A stretch of DNA of 64,000 bases, from NCBI GenBank assembly GCA_017893485.1, contig CM030358.1, positions 150,053,368 to 150,117,367 of the forward strand, read 5' to 3'. This document shows positions 22,734 through 34,439 of the stretch, piece by piece (within the stretch, counting starts at the first letter, position 1; each line of letters begins with the position of its first letter). A model generated the notes under the pieces. That model saw only the letters and a list, made by a program, of their open reading frames with translations. It was not told the DNA's origin and searched no databases. The DNA comes from Hemerocallis citrina (lineage: Eukaryota; Streptophyta; Magnoliopsida; Asparagales; Asphodelaceae). Position numbers and translations under genes: made by a program.

Positions 22734-23640
22734 ATGACTGGGAAAGAAGAGACTGCTTCTGCTAAGCCAGCCAAGTTTGATGGCACCCACTTCAAGAGGT
22801 GGCAGAGTCAGATGAAATTCTGGCTCACCACTTTAGGACTCCTTTCAGCAATTGATGGGTCCACACCCATCACAACTGATTCTGACAAGTCTGAGTCTAC
22901 CAAAGAAGTTTCCGAATCCCCTATTTCCCCTCAAACTCCTAAGGAATCCTCTAGTTCCCAAAAACCTAAAACCCCTAAGGAAATAGACTTTCACTGTTTT
23001 CATCGAATTCTAAGCGCCTTATCTGACTCTCTTTATGACATATTCTTTGAATATAAAAATGCTAAAGAACTTTGGGATGCTTTAGAAGATGAATATGGTT
23101 GTGATGATGCTGGAATTGAAAGATTCAATTCTCCAGCTTTCAATAGGTATTTCATGGTAGATAACAAACCTATGAATGACTAAATCCATGAATTCCAAGA
23201 ATATGTGAGGCATATTCAAGCCAAAGGTACAACATTTTCTACTGAATATAAGATAGCTTGCCTAATAGGTAAACTCCCTCCTTCTTGATCTGATGTCCAG
23301 AAGGAACTCACTCATACTCAAGGTCAGCTTACATTTGCCCAAGCCCTAAAGAAGATTAGAACAGAAGATCAACTTAGGCTTAGGTCCAACCCTAAAAATG
23401 AGTCTAAAGCAAAGGTAAATCTTGTAGTTTCAACCCAAGGCAAATCCAAACCTAATAATCCTCACAAACCTAAGAAAACATCCTTCAAGAAAAAGAACTT
23501 TCAGCCTCATCACCAAAACCACCAAAACCACCAACACCAGCAAAACCACAGGACTAGAAACTTCGGTCAGACTCAGGATCAACAGAAGTTTTGTTTGGTG
23601 TGTAGAAGAACAAACCATCTATCCTTCAATTGTTTTCATA
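22734..23640 (+). pseudogene. gag: copia gag, two stops
   Basis: It opens MTGKEETASAKPAKFDGTHF and has the KRWQSQMKFWL block typical of copia gag. It ends in a CX2CX4HX4C zinc knuckle (CLVCRRTNHLSFNC, about 23588-23630). In-frame TAA at 23181-23183 and TGA at 23287-23289 lie at positions where family members usually have Gln and Arg codons (CAA, CGA), each a C-to-T change. The nucleocapsid protein packages element RNA. Confidence 0.85.
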
Positions 23641-24644
23641 GGAAGAAGGAACCAATCAAGACTCCTTATAAGGGGAAAGGCCCTACCAAACCAGAAGCCA
23701 ACATGATTCTGAATGGATCTTCTAGTTCCTTCAGGTCTGTGACTTACCAACCTTCTGTTAATATTTCTTACCATTCTGATGACTGGTGGTTGGATTCTGG
23801 AGCTAATGTTCATGTTTCATTTGATCGCTCCTGTTTTTCAAACTATCAGGAATCATGTGGAGGAGGCGTAACCCTAGGAGATGGATCAACGGCACAGATT
23901 GTAGGAAGAGGAAGAATAGATCTGAAGATGACATCAGGGAAAAATCTGCCTCTTCATGATGTACTTCATGTGCCGTCAGTTAGGAGAAACTTAGTTAGTG
24001 GTTCCCTTCTTGTAGCGTTAGGTTTCAAAATTGTAATGGAAGCAAATAAAGTTGTATTTTCTAAGAATGAATCTTTTATTGGAAAAGGATATGTAAAGGA
24101 TGGTCTTTTCATTCTCAGTACTATAAATAAAATGTCAGAACATTCTCCCGTTGTTTCAAATGTAGAATCTTCCAATGTTTGGCATGGTAGACTGGGTCAT
24201 GTGAATTTGGGTTCTCTTAGAAGGATGATGAACTTAGCTCTTATTCCCAAGTCTCCTGTAGATAATAAACACAAATGTGAGATTTGTGTTCAAGCCAAAC
24301 ATTCTAAACTACCTTTCAAATCTATAGAGATGAATTCTGATCCTCTAGAACTAGTTCATAGTGATGTTTGTGACTCAAATAGGGTTTTGACCCGAGGCGG
24401 TAGGAAATACTTTGTCACTTTTATAGATGATTGTTCTAAGTATTGCTATACCTACCTTCTCAAAACCAAAGATGAAGTTCTAGATAGATTTAAGGTTTTC
24501 AAATCCGAAGCTGAGAACCAATTAGAGAAAAAGATTAAGATCCTTAGATCTGATCGTGGCGGAAAGTATACCTCAAACGAAATGACTAACTTCTGTGAAG
24601 AACATGGAATAATTCATGAGGTGACTGCTCCTTACTCACCATAG
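23641..24644 (+). pseudogene. copia protease and integrase core, ends at a premature stop
   Basis: The protease active site is WWLDSGANVHVS (about 23787). The integrase zinc site starts with WHGRLGHVNLGSLRRM (about 24180) and continues to CEICVQAKHSK. The catalytic core shows HSDVCDS (24358) and LRSDRGGKYTS (24542). A TAG at 24642-24644 falls between PYSP and [12 protein letters not shown], where Gln is expected, so the catalytic Glu-containing segment lies beyond the stop. CAG to TAG is a CHG-context transition. Confidence 0.9.
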
Positions 24645-26762
24645 TCCAACGGAGTTGCTGAAAGGAAAAATCGAACTCTATTAGACATGGTGAATGCCAT
24701 GCTTCTCAGCTCAGGAGCTCCTGATAACTTGTGGGGAGAAGCCTTATTGACAGCCTGTTACATCCTAAACAGGATCCCTAGTAAGTCAAAAGATAAGACT
24801 CCCTATGAATTATGGAAAGGTAGAACTCCTAGAGTCCATTACCTTAAGGTCTGGGGATGTCTAGCAAAAGTAGGAATCCCTGAACCTAAAAAGAGAAAGA
24901 TTGGACCTAATACTGTAGATGATGTGTTCATAGGATATGCCTTAGATAGAAATGCCAATAGATTTTTAGTGACTCATTCTGAAGTAAATGAAATCTCTAA
25001 TAATACCATCATAGAAGCTAGAGATGCAGTTTACTTTGAGAATATATTCCCTTTTAAAGATAGAATTTCTTCCAACCCCTCCAGTCATTCCCTGCCTCCT
25101 TCTACCAGTTCCCATTCTCAACCTTCTAGCTCTCAACCTGATCAAGACTCAGAACCTAGAAGAAGCAAAAGAGGTAGGATTGAAAGAAATTTAGGAGAAG
25201 ATTTCTTCACTTATTTGATAGAGGGTGATCCCTCAACTTACGAAGAAGCAATATCTTCTCCTGATGCACCTTTCTGGAAAGAAGCCATCAACAATGAGTA
25301 CAACTCCATTATGGAGAACAGTACTTGGCATTTAGCAGACCTGCCTTTAGGTAGTAAACCCATAGGTTGCAAGTGGATCTTCAAAAAGAAACTTAGAGCT
25401 GACGGTTCAATAGAGAAATACAAAGCTAGATTAGTAGCCAAAGGTTTCACCCAGAAAAAGAGATTAGATTATTTTGACACCTACTCTCCTGTAGCTAGGA
25501 TTGCCTCTATTAGAACTCTTCTAGCTTTAGCATCCATTCATGACTTGATAATTCATCAAATGGATGTAAAGACAGCCTTTTTGAATAGAGACCTAGAGGA
25601 AGAAATCTACATGGAGCAACCTGAACGTTTTATTGCTAAGGGTCAAGAAAAGAAAGTTTGCAGATTAGTAAAATCTCTTTATGGCCTAAAGCAAGCTCCC
25701 AAGCAATGGCACAGCAAATTTGATAAAGTGATTTTAGAATATGGCTTCTTACCAAATGAGTATGACAAATGTATATACTCTAAAAACACTGATGGAAGTT
25801 GTGTCATTATATGCTTATATGTAGATGGCATCCTCATTTTAGGATCAACACTTGAGTTAATAAATAATACTAAAGATTATTTATCTAGCATGTTTGATAT
25901 GAAAGACCTAGAAGAAGCTAACCTGATTCTAGGAATGCAAGTATCTAAATCCAAGGAGGGTTATACTCTCTCCTTAGTACATTCTATTGAGAAAATGCTA
26001 AGGAAATTTGAGTATTTTGATAAGACACCTGCTCGTACTCCCTTTGACAGCAGTATCATTCTCAAGAAAAATGAAGGTTCACCTGTAGAACAACATAGAT
26101 ACTCTCAAATAATAGGTTCTCTTATGTATATATCAAATAGAACTAGACCTGATATTGCATTTGCTGTTGGGAGACTTAGTAGATATACTAGTAACCCAAA
26201 CCGATCACATTGGTCAGCATTAGAAAGAGTATTTAGATATCTTAAAGGTACTATAGATTACAAACTTCATTATTCTAGACACCCTGATATCATAGAAGGT
26301 TACTCAGATGCAAACTGGGTAACTGACTCACATGATGTGAAATCCACAACTGGATATGTCTTTACCTTAGGAGGTGCTGCAATCTCCTGGGGTTCATGTA
26401 AACAAACCATCATAGCTAGAAGTACTATGGATTCTGAAATGATAGCTTTGGACACTACTTGTACAGAAGCTGAATGGCTTAGAAATTTGATTATGCATAT
26501 ACCTGTTACTAATATTCCTGTTCCTGCTATTTCCATAAACTGTGATAATAAATCTGTTATAGAACTACTAAAGCATGATTCTGTGAATGCTAAGATGAAC
26601 AGGCACCTGCAGCTGCGCTTCAAGTCAATCAAGAGCCTATTAGGCAAATATGTGGTTCTTGACTATATAAAGTCAGAAAAGAACCTTGCAGACCACTTAA
26701 CAAAGGGTCTGTCTAGGACGTTGATCCTAGAATCATCGAGGGGGATGGGGTTAAGCCCATAA
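24645..26762 (+). pseudogene. copia integrase C-terminus, RT and RNase H (open, RT box altered)
   Basis: The frame stays open for 705 codons after the stop. It has the end of integrase ([10 protein letters not shown], then WGCLAKV), the RT ([63 protein letters not shown]) and an RNase H with GYSDANW, SWGSCKQ and [10 protein letters not shown]. The RT catalytic box reads [11 protein letters not shown] instead of YVDD, losing one metal-binding aspartate at about 25831. The rest is intact. Confidence 0.93.
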
Positions 26763-27390
26763 GTAAGTCACCAGCAGTGGCAACCCAACCGAGTCTGACT
26801 GGAGATCCCAAGAAGCCGGTTCAATGGGTAGAAACAAGCTGGACTTCGGTGACTATTATGGAACACTGACTCAGAGATTAAATTCTCATAAATTAATGCC
26901 CAGGTGGCTGTACGAGGTTGTACAATGATATCCCATCCCTATGGTGACAGTGTTCCTGTGTGATCTGGTTAGGATGAGTTCTAAACTCTTAATAGGTCCA
27001 AACATTATTATGTAGGGTTGACTCCGATCACCAACCCTTTGAGGACTTACCTATATGGGAGGTCGTGAAGGCCGCGACTATGGGACAGGGCGATCCCAGA
27101 AAACTCTCATGAATATGGAAAAAGTGCGCATGGCCATTCAAAAGCGCCACCCGATAGAGCCAAGAACCTCTAGCGTACTATGTGTGCTATTTTCTGAATC
27201 TGATTCAAGAAGTCTGATTCAAGGCATAGTCCATCAAGCACTTCTTCAGACAAAGACAATAGTCACTACGTGAGATTCAAGGCTGTAGTCCATCTCATTT
27301 ATGCATAGTATACTCTTGCCCAGAACTTCTACATCATTATTCTTTTGTTATCACTGTCTTTGGAACTTGGTTTGGGGGGGGGGGGGGGAT

Positions 27391-28175
27391 TGTTGGCTGT
27401 TTCTTTCCAAAACCAAGATTCCCTTCCTCATTTTTAGTCCCACATCGGTGGGAATGTTTGCCATATGAGTGGTTATAATACAAACCATCCTTTACCCCAT
27501 TGTAGACTTGTGTGGTGTGGAGAGAACCCGTGGGCCACACGTGCGCGCTGCCGTCGCCGTCCGGCCCGGTTCGGTTCGACGCGCGTAGTGGGCACGAGTG
27601 TGCGCGCCCGCATCTGCGGACACGAATGCCGATCCAAGATTGCTCTTCGGGTTCGGGTTGAGGTCCAAAACTTCTTTTTGCTGTTTATTTTTTCCTTTTG
27701 ACTAATTCCTCCTAAACGTTGGATTAGTTTTTCAGATCCGAAAAAACTGGCCTCCTTCTCTCCCAACGTTCACACGTTCTTGTGTCTATATATTCCAAAC
27801 TCCCATTCTTCTACAACTATCGAAAAAATCAGATCAGATCCACAAAAGAAATCTCCTTCTTCGCTGCTTCCACAAAACCTTCCTTCTTCGCTGCTTCCAC
27901 AGACTCCCCCTCTCAGTTTTCGCTTTCGTTCTGGGCAAGGACAAGTTCGGGTCAATCTCTCGACGTTGTGTGCGACAGCGAGACGCCGGTGATACCGGGG
28001 GTTTTACTACTATGAGCATCTGCGAAGAGTCTGCACATAAGACCGCGGATCAACTCTTAGGGCAGTGCGTTTTGCGCGACTTGCCCATAGGCCGGTAACT
28101 CCGTTTTAAATTTATTTTGTTTCTTATATACAGTTTCGAAAGAAATCAAGGATTCGAGACAACTTTTTATCAACA
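27391..28175 (+). repeat. 3' LTR of the copia element
   Basis: Same length as the 5' LTR (785 bp) and preceded by a 15-16-base G run. Target copy CAGAA follows. Confidence 0.95.
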
Positions 28176-28180
28176 CAGAA

Positions 28181-28939
28181 TAACTTGGTGGAGGACGAAT
28201 AATTAATCTATCTGCACACCTTGCAGGAGGCAACAGTGATGAGTACAACACTTCGGGAAGATAATGGGACTTAAGATAAGAATCCAACAATGGATGAGAG
28301 GAGGGAGGGGCCCAATCTTCTTTCCAAAAAATAAAATACAAGGACAATATACAAGCAGAAAAGGAAAGGAAAGGAAAGGAAAGGAAAGGAAATGAACAGA
28401 ACGGAAAATATCATATAGGTGGCAAGCATAGCAACAGACCAAGTCCATTTTTGACGTAGGTCAGTGAGTTTTATAGCTCAGATAGTGAGAATTTTGAGAT
28501 GAATAAAGATAGACTTTAGCTTCGAGACAGCTACGACGTAGCTTTTATTTAGAAGAAGTTTCCGATATAGATTTTTTTGTGCTTTGCACAGGGACTCTTC
28601 AAAATATATGGTAAATACTGTCACGAGTAGATTATGCTAAGAATATGTGTTGCTTAGAGTTCTTACTTTCTTTTTTATACATTTTAGTACTTAAAATGGT
28701 GACGTAAATATTGTCATTAGATGCAGCAAAAGATGTACTGAACGATGAGCACTCTATATTGTTCTTTTCCAAATTCAAAAGATACAGAAGCAGTTGCATA
28801 AATATTTTCTGTAAAAAAAACAATGTCTATAAATCAATTTTTTTCCCTCCATGTGGTTCTCTAACAGGTAAGAGACTCATCGATATGGAATTATTGATCC
28901 AAATGTCAATATGGGGAGTTGGCAACTCAACGGAGAGTT
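28181..28939. other. Sequence right of copia: unassigned; possible minus-strand exon
   Basis: A minus-strand stretch at 28220-28335 encodes a proline-rich block (PLLDSYLKSHYLPEVLYSS) ending in a consensus donor (AAG|GTGTGC). A (GGAAA)n microsatellite lies at 28356-28392. Nothing else was recognised in 28400-28930. Confidence 0.3.
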
Positions 28940-29742
28940 TGACTTTTTTCCCGAAATAGATCACTTTTTGAAACTAATTTTTAAAATAGACCACTTTCGA
29001 AACTAAATTCGAAGATAAACCACTCGAAGTTTCTAGCTGCAGCCTCTGTTATTTTTAGGGCGCAGTTGGGAAATGCGGGCTCTATTTAACACATTTTTAT
29101 TTGGAAAATTTTATCTAAATCTCAAAGTCACTTTAGGCTAAATATGAAATGAACAAAGGCCGCAGTTCCTAACTGCGGCTTTTATTATTTTTAGACCGCA
29201 GTTGGAAACTGCGAACTGCGGCCACTATTTAACACATTTTTACTTGGAAAAATTTGTCTAAGTCTCAAAGTCACTTTAGGCCAAATACAAAATGAACTAA
29301 GGCCGTCGTTCCCAATTATTTTTAGACCGCAGTTGGGAACTGTGGCCTCTATTCAACATATTTTTACTTGAAAAAATTTGTCTAAGTCTCAAAGTCACTT
29401 TAGGCCAAATATGAACTGAACTAAGGCCGTTGTTTCCAACTGCGACCTCTGTTATTTTTAGGCCGCAGTTGGGAACTGTGGCCTCTATTTAACACATTTT
29501 GACTTGAAAAAATTTGTGTAAGTCTCAAAGTCACTTTAGGTCAAATATGAAATGAACTAAGGCCGCAGTTAGGAACTGCGGCATCGAAATAACACATTTT
29601 TGAAGATGTCGCAGTTTTCAACTGCGGCCTCACAAACAAATATGTTGCAGTTTCCAACTGCGAGTGGTCTATCTTCGAAATTAGTTTGGAAAGTGGTCTA
29701 TTTTGAAAATTAGTTTCAAAATTGGTCTAATTTGAGAAAAAT
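28940..29742. mobile_element. Small MULE-like element, 9-bp duplication CGGAGAGTT
   Basis: The 9-bp sequence CGGAGAGTT flanks it (28931-28939, 29743-29751). Its ends are inverted repeats of about 80 bp (AATAGACCACTTTCGAAACT on the left, matched at 29660-29740 reversed). The interior has about four units with CTCAAAGTCACTTTAGGC (cores near 29123, 29264, 29390 and 29527). Each carries GGCCGCAGTT...AACTGCGGCC-type palindromes. There is no coding sequence, so it is non-autonomous. Confidence 0.8.
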
Positions 29743-29751
29743 CGGAGAGTT

Positions 29752-30698
29752 GTCCAAAATCAAAATAACTTGATATTTAGAGGCATTTATTGATTTAAAT
29801 TTTATCGCAGATTCACAATTGTGATAAAGGTATTACTTTCTTTAATATAACTACTCAAGATCAAATACAAGTGACTTAATATTCTCATATAGTCATACAA
29901 TTTCTTTTACTACAAGCGAATCTCCAAAATTAACTTGTATATGAATCAAAACATGCGACCTAAATAACTTTCTCTTCCGCTCTAAAAGATTAATAGCTAA
30001 GGGATAACAATAAAAGTTGGGATGAATTATCCATAATAATAATAATAATAATAATAACAATAATAATAATAAAGAAAGAATTAGATGGCAATACTTGTTA
30101 CAAGAAGAATCTGAATCAAGAAGACAACGACGCCGCTGAATCGGGGGTAGTCTGGAGAGGAGATGGAAGGCGAGGAAAGGTTGACATCGGGCTCGGGAAT
30201 CAAGAAGGAAGGGAGTGTTGGGTTTATATATTTTGCATACACATGTTCGATGAAGAAGACGATGAGCGATGAAAAGGATCGAAGAGAATGATTGAAGATA
30301 GAGAAGAAAGCTGTCAGCAGCAACAACAGATAGCAGCACGGGTCTAACGGGTCGACTGTACCCCCCCGCGGACCGCTGGCTCTCTGGATTGGTTGGAGTC
30401 AAATGCGGTCAACTGCAGTTTGAGAAGTCGACCGCCCGCAGCTGTTGTTTGTGTTCGGGTTCGGGTTCGAGTATGGCTGATTCGTGAGAAGCCTAGCTTC
30501 GTCTTCAAGTTAGATCATACGTCTTTCAATCTTCAGTAGTAATCAGATGGTTAGGGTATCAAGTGTATCAAACTAGGGTTTCTCTAGATCTATATATAAT
30601 CAATTGTAACGGCTCCTAGAACGACATGATTATATTGAGTGCCAAATAGAAGAAGGGAGCACTTCATCTGAGAGGGTGAGAGGTTTCTCTATTGTAAA
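29752..30698. other. No clear gene; (ATA)n at 30036-30072; LTR-like stretch from about 30390
   Basis: The 170-codon minus-strand ORF (29893-30402) resembles no known family and runs through the (ATA)n tract. From about 30390 the sequence matches the reverse complement of 19974-20300 (AGGGTTTCTCTAGATCTATA), so this is probably an old LTR. Confidence 0.45.
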
Positions 30699-31266
30699 TG
30701 TAGCGCCCCGAGCCCGGCTCAGTTGCGCACGCGGATACACGTGTACGCACGCGAAAGAACGGACACAAAACTCTAGCTACGCCCAGCACAGGCACCAGCA
30801 AAAGGTAAGTGTGGCTAGAGTTTTGTGTTTGTTCTTTCGGTGCACGCACATGTAGCCACGTGCGCAGCTGAGCCGGACTCGGGGCGTTACAAAATGGTAT
30901 CAGAGCTGACTTTCGATACCGAGTGTATGCAAGATGTACGCCTGAGAAGGAGCGAGGTTGGGACAGGTCGCCAAGGTAGGGGACTGTACAACTAGCAGAA
31001 TCAAGGTAATCCTCTCCATATCGGCTAGAAAGAGATCCTGAATCAAGTTGCAAGTCCCGGACTCAACGAGGACGCTGAGTTCTTAAGGAAGGATGTGTGT
31101 AACACCCCGTACTTAAGCGTGTATATATAATATTATATTGGGATAATATAATAATATATAATAAATAATAAGTGAGAGTGTGAGTGTGTATGTATATATT
31201 AGGAGCCATATGATAAAGGATTACCTATAGCCGTGTGTGCAGCTGAGCCGGACCCGGGGCATTACA
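30699..31266 (+). mobile_element. TRIM (568-bp miniature LTR retrotransposon), duplication GTAAA
   Basis: LTRs at 30699-30891 (193 bp) and 31098-31266 (169 bp) share the end GCAGCTGAGCCGGACYCGGG and TGTARC-type starts. The internal 206 bp begins with the primer site TGGTATCAGAGC (30895-30906) and ends with purine-rich AAGGAAGGATGTG. GTAAA flanks both sides (30694-30698, 31267-31271). The two LTRs differ considerably in the middle, so it is old or recombinant. Confidence 0.88.
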
Positions 31267-31560
31267 GTAAACAACAAGCAAGTTTCAGTTAGGCTTGAGA
31301 AAGGGTTGTGATGAGAATTATAACATTCTTGTATTTTCCCTAGTTGAAATAACATTTCGATTTTTCATCCATCGGATTAAGGCGAAAGCCCCAACCGGGA
31401 CAATTCTTGTGTGCTTGTGTGATTGATGTGATCTAGTTTTGTTTGGTGCTTTGTGTTGATCGTGTCGAAGATTCAATAAGATCCTCGAAAGGAAAAAATT
31501 CAGCTAAATCCCTAAACAAGTAGTGTCGTAGCACTGCTTGTTTTTCTAACAGGGAGAAGG
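31267..31560 (+). other. Continuation of the old LTR-like sequence right of the TRIM
   Basis: CAGTTAGGCTTGAGAAAG at about 31289 pairs with the block at 19990-20010 (reverse strand). No gene seen. Confidence 0.35.
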
Positions 31561-31860
31561 ACTGGGAGGAGAGGCTAGCATCGGGCACAGCGACGGCAGC
31601 GGGGCGGGGGGGGGGGGGGGGGGGGGGGGGGGAGGGGAGGGTTCCACAGCGATGGGAAGGACTTGATTTGGGTTTTTTGAAATAGAGGAAATTGTGAGAG
31701 GGAAATGAAAAATAATTGAGGATTTGGGGATGTAAGGGGATTGAAATGCCAGGATATATCCTGTCCATTTCAAAAATGCTGGTATAGATCAAGTTGTTTT
31801 AGTCCCCAGTCTAACCTGGCAAAAAAAAAACACCGGGGAAAACGCCATTTTTTTGTAGTG
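31561..31860. mobile_element. CACTA-type terminus with a 27-base G run
   Basis: The segment ends at 31860 in TTTTTTTGTAGTG, the complement of the CACTACAAAAAAA terminus of CACTA elements. The second terminus was not found, so this is a fragment. A G27 homopolymer lies at 31606-31632. Confidence 0.6.
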
Positions 31861-32015
31861 AAAGCAATACTCACTCTGCAAGTGGAAATACGATGATTCA
31901 GCATCCTTAATATATGCATATTCCTACCCCACATCTGTCTATTTACCTAATGATAAATACGATGGAAAAAAAAGTGTACGTTACATATGATATTAGACTG
32001 GTGTCAAGAGACAAG

Positions 32016-32631
32016 CAAGGCCAGTCCTGAAATTTATATAGCCTTGAACGGAAACCAAAAAATGGGCATTTTAAAAATATTTTAATACTAATTTTAATTT
32101 ATTTTGTTTTTGATATCATATATATATTCTTATATATATTATACGAATTCAATTGAAAAATATGAGTAGGATACATTCTATATCTTAAAATTTTTATATG
32201 AATTCATTTGAAAAATTACTTTCAAATTTTATATCATTGGAGGTTCCAATACCTGTGACAACTTAATCGATATCTTGAATTAGCCGTCTCATCGTTTAAG
32301 ACGAAATAGCATAAATGTAGTTAAGGATCTTCATATTCTTGCAACGCAAGAAATACACGATTAAAAAAAGGTTCACATATTAAGTCAATTTGAAAAATTA
32401 ACGAAAGAAACATCATAGGAATCATTAAAAAACTTTCTATAAAAGTTGATGTATATATATAATCTCAACAATTAACGAAAGAAACCGTTATATAAAAAAA
32501 AATGAAAAAAGAAATTGTTTCACGTATTAAGTCAATCTCAACAATTAACGAAAGAAACAACATACAAATTATTAAAAACTTTCTACAAAAGTAGATATAT
32601 ATATATATATATATAAACTTTCTACAAAAGT

Positions 32632-32724
<93 letters not shown>

Positions 32725-32981
32725 CTCAACAATTAACGAAAGAAATCATTATATATAAAAAATGAAAAAAAGAAATGGTCGACAGGTTTGAATCATTGCA
32801 AACCAAACAAATTTAAAGTCAATCCTCTTAACCACTCAGACAGATTAACTTTTATACTAAATTTAGCGTAAGAACTTTATTAATTACATCTGATGTCGTA
32901 CGGGTCTCCTGATTAATGAGCCATGTTCGACTGCGGGCCATGTGCAACCACACAAGTCGCACAGGGCCAGGGACGGCCCTG
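32016..32981. mobile_element. hAT-like non-autonomous element
   Basis: Ends CAAGGCCAGTCCTG (left) and the complement of CAGGGCCGTCCCTG (right) match at about 10 of 14 positions. GAGACAAG (32008-32015) and AAGACAAG (32982-32989) look like an 8-bp target duplication with one change. The interior is AT-rich, with a (TA)n run at 32634-32721. Copies of CAACAATTAACGAAAGAAA recur at about 32466, 32538 and 32728. Confidence 0.6.
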
Positions 32982-33990
32982 AAGACAAGTTAAGATACGT
33001 TTCATTGTTTCCTAATAAAACAATTATATATCTTGCAGTTTCATTCGGAAAGCATCAGAATTCCATTTTAAGAAGCTATATGAGGGTGGACATTCGTTGT
33101 CTTAATATATTAGATGTTAAAAGCCAGCGGAAAAAGAAGTTAGAGGAATTAATAAAAGCAGTTTATTCTGTGATCTGACCAGTTCTTACTGTTAGCGGTT
33201 CCTTAGAGCATTACGTGCAAAAAAAATAAAATAAAATAAAAAAATAAAATAATAAAAATGATAAAAATAAATAATAAAAATTAAAAAAAATAATAATAAT
33301 AGTAATAGCAATTTTGCTATTTGCTGCAGTGGTAAATTGTTAAAAATTAGCAAAGAAGAAAAAACTCGAATGGACAAAACATGATATTTCGTCCAAAATT
33401 AAAAAAAAAAAGGTCATATTTATTTTGGCTGATCTTGTATATTTTATAGTTATTTTTGCGTAGACGAAACATCGAGGGAGAAAAAAAAAAATTGGCCTCA
33501 GACGAAACATGTATTTTTTGCAAAAACGCAAAAGTCTCGGAGACAATTTGCCAAAATTAAAGCCATGTCATTTTCAAACACCCCTAATCCTTAATTAAAC
33601 CCCCTAAGTATAATTAACCAAGTAGCTAATTAATTATTAAATGAGCTAATGAGGTAATTAAGTATAATTAACTAACTAATTAATTAACTATTTAATTAAC
33701 TTATTAAATATTTTAAATTATTGTACGAAACATTATATTTTGTCCAAGCTGAGTTCCCATTTTCGGAGCTTTTTAAATTAAATAAATTCTTTTTTGAGTC
33801 GGATGTTTCGTCCGATGCATTTAAAGTATATTATAATACATGTTTCGTCCTCTATAATATGAATTTTGCCAAATCGTTTGCCAAATATTGCAATCGACTG
33901 TAGCTATTTTGTCAAAAAATGGCAAAATAGCAAACCATTGCAACACTTCATTTACTAAAAAAATGGATAATATGGCAATATAGCTAATGT
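32982..33990. other. Unassigned AT-rich stretch with repeated ACGAAACAT motif
   Basis: No gene was recognised. A 47-codon frame after a CTTGCAG acceptor-like site (33035-33176) is the only exon-like piece. At least six copies of CGAAACAT or its complement lie at 33375-33850, some paired as short palindromes. Confidence 0.3.
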
Positions 33991-34145
33991 GCTACAGATG
34001 ACGCGACCCGATCAAGGCCATCAGATTTCCGTAGATTTTGCTCATCCCAGATCATCAAGTCAACAAGTCCAACGGGTTTTGCCAACTCAGGCCCACGGGC
34101 AAATGGGTCTGACCCGTTAGGGTCCCAGACCCGTTTACCCTTACC

Positions 34146-34153
34146 TATAAATA
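34146..34153 (+). promoter_or_regulatory. TATA box in the 5' LTR remnant of Tat copy 2
   Basis: TATAAATA sits in a stretch (33995-34290) of LTR/leader-like DNA about 300 bp before gag. The LTR start cannot be fixed. Confidence 0.5.
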
Positions 34154-34439
34154 CCAGGCCCCCACCTCACTTTAAAAGGTAATCAATCTTTCTCCACCTG
34201 AACCCTATCTGCTCAGTCTCTTTTCTAGTGACTGACTAGACCGTCGGAAAGTCTGTCACCGGAATTTCTCCAGGTGTTTCTAGGCCTTTTGCAGGTATTC
34301 CGGCCGACCGAGCTTCCAGATCCCCGACCAAGCTACCAGCCTCTCCTCTGAGCTTCGAGCCTCCGTTGAGCATTACAGGGGCACCGACCAAACCGAACCC
34401 CTTTCTCCCAATCAATACTCGAGGCCGAAGTCCCAAGGA

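Larger units (their letters stand above)
20650..28175 (+). mobile_element. Ty1/copia retrotransposon, full length, target duplication CAGAA
   Basis: 785-bp LTRs (20650-21434 and 27391-28175, TG...CA) enclose gag-protease-integrase-RT-RNase H in copia order. The 5-bp sequence CAGAA flanks both sides (20645-20649, 28176-28180). A G-run just before the 3' LTR (27374-27388) serves as polypurine tract. The usual initiator-Met primer site is not found after the 5' LTR. I count roughly 35 LTR mismatches by eye (about 4-5%), mostly transitions. Three stops and a changed RT catalytic residue disable it. Confidence 0.96.

Noticed and set aside
32775..32850. tRNA-like remnant (complement has GTCTGAGTGGTTAAGAGG and GATTCAAACC)
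   Set aside because: Box A and box B resemblance is partial, spacing is short and no cloverleaf can be drawn; more likely part of the hAT-like interior.
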